Of a stretch of 64,000 nt of DNA, positions 34,165 through 42,256 are shown one piece after another. Position numbers and translations under genes: made by a program. The notes beneath the pieces are model-generated. The model was not told the origin of the DNA. It saw nothing but the letters and a program-made list of their open reading frames with translations, and did no database searches. How positions within the stretch are numbered: position 1 is the first letter of the stretch; the number at the start of each line of letters is the position of its first letter. The DNA is from Flexithrix dorotheae DSM 6795 (lineage in GTDB: Bacteria; Bacteroidota; Bacteroidia; Cytophagales; Flammeovirgaceae), in NCBI RefSeq assembly GCF_000379765.1, contig NZ_KB903435.1, forward strand, positions 62,110 to 126,109. The letters run 5' to 3'.

Positions 34165-36902
34165 ATATTTTAGATAAAATTGCTACTATGGATAATATGG
34201 TAGAGGCCCTGAGCATCACTATTTTACATTCTCTCTGGCAGGGTTTACTTATTGCGGTATTATTGGGAATTATTCTTAAGATCCTTCGAAGAAAAAGCGC
34301 TGAAACCCGATATTTAGCCTCTTTGTCCGCTATGTTGGTTCTACTTGTTGTGGTGGTGAGTACATTTCTGATTACTTTCCAATCTGAAGAAAACCTGAAT
34401 ACTTCTTCCGGATTAATGCCATCAATTATTTATGAGGATTTATCGGAATTGTCAATTTCCAGTAAGTCAACCAAAAATTCACTATCATCTTTATTGAGTA
34501 GTTTTTACAATAACACTGTGGAAACAATAAAAACCTATTCTGATATGATTTTCATTTGTTGGCTGGTAGGGGTTGGTTTTTTCTCTTTGCGATTTATCAG
34601 TGGGTTATATTATATTCAAAAAATCAAAACACAGAAAGTTCAACCTGTAACTGAATACTGGCAGGAGAAACTGGAGGTGATGTGTGCAAAAATGAATATT
34701 TCCCTGAAGGTTAGCCTGTTCCAATCTGATTTGGTAGAAGTGCCTACGGTAGTTGGGTGGTTAAAACCAGTGATTCTGATGCCTGTGAGTATGCTTTCTC
34801 AAATTCCAGTAGCTGAAATTGAAGCCATTCTGGCACATGAACTTGCGCATATCAGGAGGTTCGATTATCTGTTCAACATCCTTCAGTCGATTATTGAAAT
34901 TCTCCTGTTTTTCAATCCTGCTGCCTGGTGGATTTCTGTTTGTATTAATGATGAAAGGGAAAACTGCTGTGACGACCTTGCACTGAAAGCTACAGGAAGT
35001 GTAAAAGCCTATGTCAATGCCCTGGCCAACCTTGCACAAACCCAGTATAATACACCCGAGTTTTCACTTTCGGTAATGGGGAAAAAGGGCAGTGTATTGT
35101 ATAGAATAAAAAGAATTGTGGCGAAGGGAAACAATCAGTTGGAAAGTGCCAATGCCCTTTCTCAAAAAACACTTGGAAGATTTACCGCAGCATTATTTAC
35201 CCTATTCCTGCTGGTTTTCTTTACAGTATCTTCCGGATATAAGCCAAGTAATGCGATGCCTCCTGAATGGAAAACAGACCAGGTAAAAACTATTTTTCTG
35301 GATGATACCACCAAAAAGAAAAAACTGAAAGTAATTGAAATAGCAGTGGAAGGTAACTCATCAGAGATTGCTCAGGATTCCAATGTCTGGGTGAATGAGG
35401 AAATTTTCACCATAGAAGATGGAGATACCATTATGCACAATATTGTTGGCATTGGAGAAGGAGGTACCTGGGTAGGTAAAAATATGGATGGTTCATTTGA
35501 TGGTGTGGATGAAATCATTGAATTTCATTCTGAAAATGATTCTCTTTTAAATACACATGACGTGAAAGTGATGTACTTGAAAAATGGGAAAATGATAAGA
35601 GAAGAGCTTATGCAATATAAGGGAGATTTTTATCAGGGGGATTTTCATTTCGAAAATGATAGTTTAAACTCGGGTAAGGGAAAAAAAATTCAGGTGAATT
35701 TGATTAATGGAAATAATCCAAATTTACCATTAGGGGATTCGACCAAAAAGCAAAGAAATATAGTATTTATTGGAAAGGATAGTCTTCATACCGGAAAACA
35801 TCATGATGCAAAAGTAAGAATCGTATCTACCAATGAAGGAAAGGATCCCCTATATGTGATTGATGGAAGGGTGCAAAAAACAAATAAAGAAATATTTGAT
35901 TTAGATCCTCATGAAATAAAACGTATGGATGTACTTAAAGGCGAAAGTGCTATTGCAATGTATGGAGAAAAAGGGAAGGATGGTGTAATTTTAATTACCA
36001 CAAAAAATAATAAAGAGTCAAAAGAAAATCAAAAGAAAAAGATTGATTTAATTGACAATAAAAATATAGAATCGGATAGTACTTTTTCTGGGAAACATCA
36101 TGTGTCACGAGTAAAAATTGTATCACCTAATGGAGTATTAGAACCCCTTTATGTTATTGATGGAAAAATTCAAACTGAAATTAATGATTTAGATCCAAAT
36201 AGCATTAAGAATATCGAAGTACTTAAAGATGAAGCTGCTATTGCCAAATATGGAGATAAAGGGAAAAATGGGGTAATTATTATTACCACGAAATCCTTCA
36301 AAGAACCAAAAGAAAAAGAGAAGGTTAAAACCAAGGTAAAGGTTAAAAAATTTGCTGAATCGGATAGCAATCTTGTAGTAGATATTAAAGATTCTAACAG
36401 CGTTAAAATCAAGTCATCAGATAGCATGGATGATGTTACCATTTTTATTGATGGATTTGAAAGTTCCCAAAAATCTTTGGAGGCACTGGATCCTACAAGC
36501 ATTGCTACCATTGAAGTGATAAAAGGTGAAAAAGCAGTGGAAAAATTTGGAGAAGTGAGTAAAAAAGGGGTGATTTTGGTAAAGACTAAAAAAGGGACTG
36601 GACCTGTAGTTGAAAAGCAAAGTTTAGTCACAAAATCAGCTTTGGCGCAATCTGTAATAGCCTATCCCAACCCAACCGAAGGAGAGATGAATATCAGTTT
36701 TGAGTTAAAGGAAAATGAAAAAGTAAGTATTGAAATATTCGATCTTTCAGGTAAAAAAGTGGAGACCTTATTGAACAAATCAATGGCTGCTGGCAAGCAC
36801 CAGGTAACCTGGGACTCAAAGGATTTGCCCTCAGGTTCTTATTTGCTGAATATCTCTACCAAAAATGAAAAAATTGAGAGGAAAGTTTTATTAAACAAAT
36901 AA
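34161..36902 (+). CDS. BlaR1-like M56 membrane protease with TonB-plug-like repeats and T9SS type A tail
   Basis: The 913-aa protein has M56 features: transmembrane helices near residues 15-40, 45-70 and 125-150, the zinc motif HELAH at 226-230 inside ILAHELAHIRRFDYLFN, and another helix near 345-365. The usual sensor domain is replaced by ~540 residues of other sequence. Three repeats resemble the plug region of TonB-dependent receptors (PLYVIDGRVQ...IKRMDVLKGESAIAMYGEKG...DGVILITTK, near 563, 660 and 755). The last ~80 residues form a T9SS type A sorting domain (YPNPTEGEMNISFEL ... GSYLLNISTK). It should sense an envelope signal and cleave or induce cleavage of BlaI. A sorting tail on a protein with transmembrane helices is odd, because type IX cargo normally is free of them. 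The tail may instead act as an interaction module. Confidence 0.85.
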   Translation: MNILDKIATMDNMVEALSITILHSLWQGLLIAVLLGIILKILRRKSAETRYLASLSAMLVLLVVVVSTFLITFQSEENLNTSSGLMPSIIYEDLSELSISSKSTKNSLSSLLSSFYNNTVETIKTYSDMIFICWLVGVGFFSLRFISGLYYIQKIKTQKVQPVTEYWQEKLEVMCAKMNISLKVSLFQSDLVEVPTVVGWLKPVILMPVSMLSQIPVAEIEAILAHELAHIRRFDYLFNILQSIIEILLFFNPAAWWISVCINDERENCCDDLALKATGSVKAYVNALANLAQTQYNTPEFSLSVMGKKGSVLYRIKRIVAKGNNQLESANALSQKTLGRFTAALFTLFLLVFFTVSSGYKPSNAMPPEWKTDQVKTIFLDDTTKKKKLKVIEIAVEGNSSEIAQDSNVWVNEEIFTIEDGDTIMHNIVGIGEGGTWVGKNMDGSFDGVDEIIEFHSENDSLLNTHDVKVMYLKNGKMIREELMQYKGDFYQGDFHFENDSLNSGKGKKIQVNLINGNNPNLPLGDSTKKQRNIVFIGKDSLHTGKHHDAKVRIVSTNEGKDPLYVIDGRVQKTNKEIFDLDPHEIKRMDVLKGESAIAMYGEKGKDGVILITTKNNKESKENQKKKIDLIDNKNIESDSTFSGKHHVSRVKIVSPNGVLEPLYVIDGKIQTEINDLDPNSIKNIEVLKDEAAIAKYGDKGKNGVIIITTKSFKEPKEKEKVKTKVKVKKFAESDSNLVVDIKDSNSVKIKSSDSMDDVTIFIDGFESSQKSLEALDPTSIATIEVIKGEKAVEKFGEVSKKGVILVKTKKGTGPVVEKQSLVTKSALAQSVIAYPNPTEGEMNISFELKENEKVSIEIFDLSGKKVETLLNKSMAAGKHQVTWDSKDLPSGSYLLNISTKNEKIERKVLLNK

Positions 36903-36943
36903 AAGCCCCAGCTTTTCCAAATCAATATTTTGGGTTCAATTAA

Positions 36944-36988
36944 TTAGAAAAAAAGCTGTTTCCAGTTCGGAAACAGCTTTTTTTCTAA
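36944..36988. terminator. Bidirectional terminator between the M56 gene and the RND gene
   Basis: A 20-bp perfect stem, from TTAGAAAAAAAGCTGTTTCC (36944-36963) to GGAAACAGCTTTTTTTCTAA (36969-36988), surrounds a 5-base loop with T-runs on both strands. The convergent genes end at 36902 and 36993. Confidence 0.95.
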
Positions 36989-36992
36989 TACC

Positions 36993-39900
36993 TCAATATT
37001 CTTCTTCCACCAATTCTTGGTGCTGGTCAGGTTGCTCTTGTTCTTCTACCTTTTGTTCCTTTATAGCCCTCTCTACTTCTTCTCTGGTTGGTTTCTTACC
37101 ACTGATCAACCAGAGGAATCCCACTTTTATCATATTTCCTGTAGAAAGCAACATTGGCAACATCACCAGGGTGAGCAGGGTAGCCAGACTTATTCCGTAG
37201 GCAATGGAAATCGCCATTGGGATTAGGAATTGCGCTTGCCTGCTGGTTTCAAATATCAATGGGGTCAGTCCGGCCACAGTGGTAATGGTCGTTAGAAAGA
37301 TTGCCCTGAACCTTGATTTTCCGGCTTCAAACAATGCTTTTTCATATTCCATTCCTTCCCTCAGGTATCCATTAAATTTTTCGATTAATACCAGGCCATC
37401 ATTCACTACAATTCCTATTAAGGCAATGATGCCCAAAAAGGATAAAATATTGACAGGAAATCCGTGAATCCAGTGCCCCCAGGCCACTCCGATTAAACTG
37501 AAGGGCACCATTAACAATAATAAAAGAGGCTGACTAAAAGACCTAAAAGTAAAGGCAATCACCACAAAAATGAGGAAAACTATTACTGGCAATACCAACC
37601 CGGCTGAGCCTGTAACTTTATTGGCTTCCCGGTTTTGTCCTTCAAATAAAGCCGTTACACTGGGAAATTGTGCATTGATCACCGGCAACATTTTAGCTTT
37701 GATTTCCTGCTGAATATCTGGTCCGGAATCCACATTAGGATTTTTCAAATCCGCATCAATTCTAATTTCTCTTTTTCCGTCCAGGTGATTGATAGAGATT
37801 TCCCCTCTTTCGATGGAATAATCGGCAATTTCACTTAGTGGAACCCGCTGACCACTTGGACTTACTACCCGCATATCGTCCAGGTTTTTGATAGATGATC
37901 GCTGTTCTTTATTATACCTTACCCAAACCCTGATCTCATCTCTTCTTCTTTGGAAACGCTGCGCCTGATAGCCGAAAAACCCACTTCTTACCTGACTAAT
38001 TACATTATTTAGCTGAAAACCCATGGCATAGGCATTGTCTTTTAGGCTAATTTTTATTTCCTTAATTCCTGCAGGGTCGTTATCCGCTAAATCTTTCAGG
38101 GCAGGATGTTGGGCCAGTTCTTCTTTTAAATATTCTTTTGCTGCTTTTAATTCCTGTATATTGCTACCAAGTAAGGAAACTGAAACAGGTTTTCCTCCAA
38201 AATTACTTCCAGATCCAAATTCCACACTTTCCGCTTCCTGAATGTTCCCTACTTTTTCATTAATGGCAGTGGCGATGGCAAAAGAAGGAAAATTTCTTTT
38301 TTCACCAGGAAGCAGGTTGATTAAAAGGGAAGCATTGGATGTTCCGGGCCCAATTTTTCTGATGATATTTTCTACCACATCAATATTGCCTTCCTGCCTG
38401 GCTGTGAAATCTTTGTTTACCTCCCAGGCTGCTTCTTCAATCACTGTGATTAGAGAATCAGTGATGGCTTCATTTGTCCCTTGTGGCATTTTTAAAGTAA
38501 TGGAAACCCGGTCACTGGCAATATTTGGGAAAAAGGAAACCCGGATAATTCCCCCTGCAATAGCCCCCAGGGTAACTAAAAGGAGTGCAATAGGAATGGC
38601 AAAGCCAAGTAACTTATTGTGAAGGAAAAATTTTAAGTAAGGCGCATAAAGTTTATCCCGCATCCAGGTAATCAATTGATCGGCATATTTATTAAACCAG
38701 TAGGTTTTTTGCTTGCTGGTAAGTGCTTTTGAATGGGCTACGTGAGCAGGTAAAATTATAAGAGCCTCAATCAGAGAAACTGATAGAGTAAGTATTACCA
38801 CTATCGCAACTTCAGAGAAAAACTCCCCAATTCTTCCATCCAGAAAGAAGAAGGTAGAAAAAGCAATAAGTGTGGTAAGAATAGCGGATGTGATAGGAGG
38901 GATCACTTCCATAGTTCCATCAATAGCCGCTCTTATTGCAGATTTTCCTTTTTCATAATGGAAGTAAATATTTTCTGCAATCACAATACCATCATCTACC
39001 AGGATACCAATTACAATGATCATCCCGAAAAGTGACAGTACGTTGATGGTCACGCCCAAGTAATTGGCAAAAATAAACATCCCAAAAAAGGAAATTGGTA
39101 ATCCAAAAGCTACCCAAAAAGCAAGTCTTGGTTTGAGAAAAAGCGCCAAAAATAACAATACCAATAAAATTCCCTGAGTGCCATTTTCCATTAAAAGTTC
39201 AGTCCTTTGCACAACGGTGATGGAGGAATCCCTTGTCACATCAAGTTTTACATTTTGATGGGTCTCATTGAAATTTTCAACATATTCTTTGGATTTGTTG
39301 GCAACTGAGATTAAATCTTCGGAGTTAGTGGTACTCACCGTGATCGTCACGGAAGGTTTTCCATTAAAATAGGATCTTTCAGGAGTTTCGGACCACCTGT
39401 CCCTTACCTCTGCAATATCACTTAATCTCACCAGGTTACCCTTTTGATCTGCTTTTACAACAATATGGTCCAGCTCATCACCGTGATAAACCCGGTTGCT
39501 TACCCTGATCAGATATTCCTCATAGGCAGTCTTAATTGATCCACCCGTAACCAGAATATTGGTGCTGGTAACGGCATTGGCCACTTCCTGAAAAGTCAGG
39601 TTGTAGGCTCGGAGTTTACTTTCATCAACAGCAATTTCTATTTCCTCGGCTGGGAACCCGGAAATTTCTACCTGGGAAATGCCATCAATTCCCCTTAAGT
39701 CGGTTTCCACATCTCTGGCAATGGTTTTCAGAGATTTAAGAGGCACATTATCCCCACTAAGGGCAATGGAGACAGCTTCTGTTCGGAATATTTCTTTGGA
39801 AATAACAGGAGGCTCCATACCTACAGGAAATGAAGGGACTTTATCCACTGCATTTTTGATATCTGCAAGTACCACATCAATATCATATCCTTTCAGGATT

Positions 39901-40184
39901 TCTACCCGAATACTGGCAGAGTTTTCTGAAGAGGTAGAAGTAAACCGGTCAACTCCGATTAATCCCCGGATGTTATCTTCAATTTTGAGTACTATCCCTT
40001 CCTCCATTTCTTCAGGCGAAGCCCCGGGATAATTTACACTAATATTGATGTTTCTGGATTCATTAAGAGGGAAAAACGAAGATTTTAAAGAGGAAAGACC
40101 TGCTATTCCCAGAACCACAATTCCCAGGATAACCACATTTACGGCTACCGGATATTTGATGAAATGAGCAATAATTTTCTTCAT
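36993..40184 (-). CDS. RND-family efflux permease
   Basis: The 1,063-aa protein has the length and layout of an RND inner-membrane transporter, with twelve transmembrane helices in two halves and large periplasmic loops. The start KYPVAVNVVILGIVVLGIAGLSSL, the helix FGMIIVIGILVDDGIVIAENIYFHYEKG (DDGIVIAE in the place of the DDA-type motif in TM4) and the C-terminal FSLIGVAWGHWIHGFPVNILSFLGIIALIGIVVNDGLVLIE are family landmarks. It works with the adaptor at 40240 and an outer-membrane channel not in the window. Together with the MarR regulator it forms a regulator-adaptor-permease operon on the minus strand, with gaps near 55 bases. The substrate is unknown; its motifs fit the multidrug (HAE) rather than the metal (HME) group. 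Confidence 0.95.
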   Translation of the reverse strand: MKKIIAHFIKYPVAVNVVILGIVVLGIAGLSSLKSSFFPLNESRNINISVNYPGASPEEMEEGIVLKIEDNIRGLIGVDRFTSTSSENSASIRVEILKGYDIDVVLADIKNAVDKVPSFPVGMEPPVISKEIFRTEAVSIALSGDNVPLKSLKTIARDVETDLRGIDGISQVEISGFPAEEIEIAVDESKLRAYNLTFQEVANAVTSTNILVTGGSIKTAYEEYLIRVSNRVYHGDELDHIVVKADQKGNLVRLSDIAEVRDRWSETPERSYFNGKPSVTITVSTTNSEDLISVANKSKEYVENFNETHQNVKLDVTRDSSITVVQRTELLMENGTQGILLVLLFLALFLKPRLAFWVAFGLPISFFGMFIFANYLGVTINVLSLFGMIIVIGILVDDGIVIAENIYFHYEKGKSAIRAAIDGTMEVIPPITSAILTTLIAFSTFFFLDGRIGEFFSEVAIVVILTLSVSLIEALIILPAHVAHSKALTSKQKTYWFNKYADQLITWMRDKLYAPYLKFFLHNKLLGFAIPIALLLVTLGAIAGGIIRVSFFPNIASDRVSITLKMPQGTNEAITDSLITVIEEAAWEVNKDFTARQEGNIDVVENIIRKIGPGTSNASLLINLLPGEKRNFPSFAIATAINEKVGNIQEAESVEFGSGSNFGGKPVSVSLLGSNIQELKAAKEYLKEELAQHPALKDLADNDPAGIKEIKISLKDNAYAMGFQLNNVISQVRSGFFGYQAQRFQRRRDEIRVWVRYNKEQRSSIKNLDDMRVVSPSGQRVPLSEIADYSIERGEISINHLDGKREIRIDADLKNPNVDSGPDIQQEIKAKMLPVINAQFPSVTALFEGQNREANKVTGSAGLVLPVIVFLIFVVIAFTFRSFSQPLLLLLMVPFSLIGVAWGHWIHGFPVNILSFLGIIALIGIVVNDGLVLIEKFNGYLREGMEYEKALFEAGKSRFRAIFLTTITTVAGLTPLIFETSRQAQFLIPMAISIAYGISLATLLTLVMLPMLLSTGNMIKVGFLWLISGKKPTREEVERAIKEQKVEEQEQPDQHQELVEEEY

Positions 40185-40239
40185 GTGTATATATATTTTG
40201 TAGGCCCGGTGTTGTTGACTTCTTGTCGATCAGAAAAAA

Positions 40240-41358
40240 TTACTGAGCGGGTTGATTTGTATTTACCTCCATCCCTGAGTATGCACCCGGAACGGGTCTG
40301 ATTACCAACTGATCTCCATCTTTTAGGCCTTTTACAATAACAGATTTTTGCATTGAATAAACTGGTTCTATGTCCACTAATTCCAGTTTCTTATCTTTTA
40401 CTATGTAAAGCTTTGAACCTTCCACCAGTAAATTTCTGGCCACTTCTTTAGCATCTTCAATAGGGTTTCCTTCAATTACTGCTTCCAGATACATCCCTTC
40501 TCTCAAATCTTTACCTGTTAACTGAATAAAAATTTTCACAGTTTGAGTAGCCAGATCAATTTTCCCGTTTATTCTAGAAATTCGTCCTTCCCATTGGTGT
40601 TTTTCAAAACCGGGTTCCCTCACTTTCACTTTTTTTCCAATTTCCAGTGATGACATTAAGGCTTTTCCTACAGCTACTTCCATTTCGTAGGAAGAAGTGC
40701 TGATAAATTCTCCCAATTTCTGTCCCTGTCTGATTAAAGTGCCCGGAGTAAGTACACCATCAGTTACCACTCCAGAAAATGGAGCCCTTAGTGTATACTT
40801 CTCGTAAATAATCTCCATGTTTTTGGTATTATAATAAGAAGCATAAATATTTCTGGCCGTGATAAAAGTTCGCTCTTTTTCAGATTGAGGTTTGGGTAAC
40901 TCCGGGACTGGTTTTTCCAAATCAAAATCCCTGAGATAAGTCGCCCAACTATCGAATGATTCCGGGTAATCCAGTTTTAAATCAGCCATTATCGCATTGA
41001 TCAGATTTTGCAGATTACTTTTCTGAGCCATCAAATTGGCATAATGGTCATTGCTTCGGATTTTCACCATCACTTGTCCCTGATTAAAATAAACACCGGG
41101 TTTAAATTCCTTACCCGTTTTTTCCATCACTCCCTGCACTTCAGAAAATAATTCTATTTTATTTTTAGCTACCAAAGACCCGCTTTCAATTACTAAAACA
41201 GGCACATTAGTATTTTCTACTTTTTCCACAAAAACAGTTTGTAATACATTTTCTGGTTGGGGTCTCCTTGGTTTTTTCGTGTCTTTAAGTTTGGTAAAAC
41301 CAAAAAAACCTAAAACTAAAACCACAATCCCAATTCCTATAGTGATGTACTTTCTCAT
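40240..41358 (-). CDS. RND periplasmic adaptor (membrane-fusion) protein
   Basis: The 372-aa protein has an N-terminal membrane segment (YITIGIGIVVLVLGFFGF), then the lipoyl/barrel-sandwich pattern ESGSLVAKNKIELFSEVQGVMEK, a short helical hairpin, YTLRAPFSGVVTDGVLTPGTLIRQGQKLGEF, and a beta-barrel ending at GDQLVIRPVPGAYSG. This is the MFP family that bridges an RND pump to the outer-membrane channel. It lies 55 bases before the RND gene and 53 after the MarR gene on the same strand. The hairpin is shorter than in AcrA-like adaptors. Confidence 0.93.
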   Translation of the reverse strand: MRKYITIGIGIVVLVLGFFGFTKLKDTKKPRRPQPENVLQTVFVEKVENTNVPVLVIESGSLVAKNKIELFSEVQGVMEKTGKEFKPGVYFNQGQVMVKIRSNDHYANLMAQKSNLQNLINAIMADLKLDYPESFDSWATYLRDFDLEKPVPELPKPQSEKERTFITARNIYASYYNTKNMEIIYEKYTLRAPFSGVVTDGVLTPGTLIRQGQKLGEFISTSSYEMEVAVGKALMSSLEIGKKVKVREPGFEKHQWEGRISRINGKIDLATQTVKIFIQLTGKDLREGMYLEAVIEGNPIEDAKEVARNLLVEGSKLYIVKDKKLELVDIEPVYSMQKSVIVKGLKDGDQLVIRPVPGAYSGMEVNTNQPAQ

Positions 41359-41411
41359 GTTTATTTTTTAGTATCGATTTTATTATTTAGTGTTTATAAA
41401 AAGCCCAATGT

Positions 41412-41870
41412 TTAGTTTGAAGCCCGGTTAATATTATTGTTTACTTTTTGCATTACTTTTATTACTGTCTCAATTTCTTCAGGTGAAATTCCTTCCTGTA
41501 TACAACCAACCACTTTTTCTATAACAGGTGCCGATTTCTGTAAAATTTCGCATCCGTGTTTAGTAATGAAAATATGATTGATCCTCCCATCAATTTTAGA
41601 AGGAATTCTTTCAACCAGTTTTTTTTTTTCCATGGTAGTAATCAGCCGGGCAAGAGAGGCTTTATCTCTGTTGGTGAGGAAAGCCAGGTTTTGTTGAGGT
41701 TGTCCATTTTGTTCATTCAGCTTTTTGAGCAGAATCCATTGGACTTTGGTTAGTTCGATGCCTTTTAGGTTGAGGAAATCTCCTATAAAATAATCAAGAA
41801 CCTTCATTGTCCTTCCCATCCAGGGAAGTAAAGTGTGCTCCAGGTTAAGGATGTCTTCCTTTTTTTTCAT
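41412..41870 (-). CDS. MarR-family regulator of the RND operon
   Basis: The longer reading frame begins at 42002, but the added N-terminus is non-homologous. The likely start is the ATG at 41870 (MKKKEDILNLEHTLLPWMG), giving 152 aa, the usual MarR length. It has the winged helix LTKVQWILLKKLNEQ...LAFLTNRDKASLARLITTMEKKKLVER, the recognition region, and a dimerisation tail. The gene heads the operon with the adaptor and RND pump. Upstream on its strand are a -7 element TATCTTTG (rc of 41889-41896) and the palindrome TTGCATATGCAA (41915-41926), consistent with autoregulation. Binding of drug-like ligands is typical of the family but not shown. Confidence 0.88.
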   Translation of the reverse strand: MKKKEDILNLEHTLLPWMGRTMKVLDYFIGDFLNLKGIELTKVQWILLKKLNEQNGQPQQNLAFLTNRDKASLARLITTMEKKKLVERIPSKIDGRINHIFITKHGCEILQKSAPVIEKVVGCIQEGISPEEIETVIKVMQKVNNNINRASN

Positions 41871-41888
41871 AACATAGAATATTAAGCG

Positions 41889-41926
41889 CAAAGATAGACA
41901 ATTATAAGAAGTAGTTGCATATGCAA
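41889..41926 (-). promoter_or_regulatory. Promoter and palindromic operator of the MarR-RND operon
   Basis: On the minus strand TATCTTTG (41889-41896) matches the -7 TAnnTTTG element. TTGCATATGCAA (41915-41926) is a perfect 12-bp palindrome 18 bases further upstream, about where the -33 region sits. The element resembles SlyA/MarR-type operators. No clear TTTG -33 element was found at 19-21 bases. Confidence 0.65.
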
Positions 41927-42051
41927 TTAAATAAACTGATAAACTATGTGATTTTTTCAACCAACCTGAAATGGAAAACAACCAAATTGAGTAAATGTTC
42001 AATGAAAAAAAGGGAGGGGTGTAGGAAAATGCTCACAAGTGCTGCTATGGT

Positions 42052-42168
42052 GCTCATCGGGATTTATAATCCCGATGTTCTATCGTAGGATTTTTAATCC
42101 GGATCATCATTGCAAAATCGGATTATAAATCCTAGGATAGTGATTCGACTTTGCAAAAGTCGAATAGC
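42052..42168 (-). repeat. 117-bp composite palindromic (REP-like) element, copy 2
   Basis: Its reverse complement matches 27853-27969 without gaps over 117 bases, except for scattered substitutions and a central ~18 bases. It contains CATCGGGA/TCCCGATG (42055-42077), GGATTTTTAATCC (42088-42100) and ATTCGAC...GTCGAAT (42143-42165). The substitutions keep the stems palindromic, for example GC to AT in loop positions, as expected of conserved hairpins. Confidence 0.8.
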
Positions 42169-42193
42169 TTTTATTACAATTTTTCATAAATAT

Positions 42194-42225
42194 AAAAGCC
42201 CGAGTTGTTTAACACTCGGGCTTTT
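42194..42225. terminator. Hairpin terminator downstream of the DUF2231/cytochrome gene
   Basis: AAAAGCCCGAGT (42194-42205) pairs with ACTCGGGCTTTT (42214-42225) around an 8-base loop. It lies 31 bases past the minus-strand stop and can act in either direction. Confidence 0.85.
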
Positions 42226-42256
42226 CATTTTTTGGTAGAAAGTAATAAAAATTCTA

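Noticed and set aside
37019-37040. TTGGTGCTGGTCAGGTTG, resembling an iteron start
   Set aside because: It lies inside the RND gene and the second half of the motif (TGCAG) does not match.
41871-42002. Longer MarR start at 42002
   Set aside because: The added 44 residues are hydrophobic and non-homologous, and they span the palindrome and the -7 element expected in the promoter.
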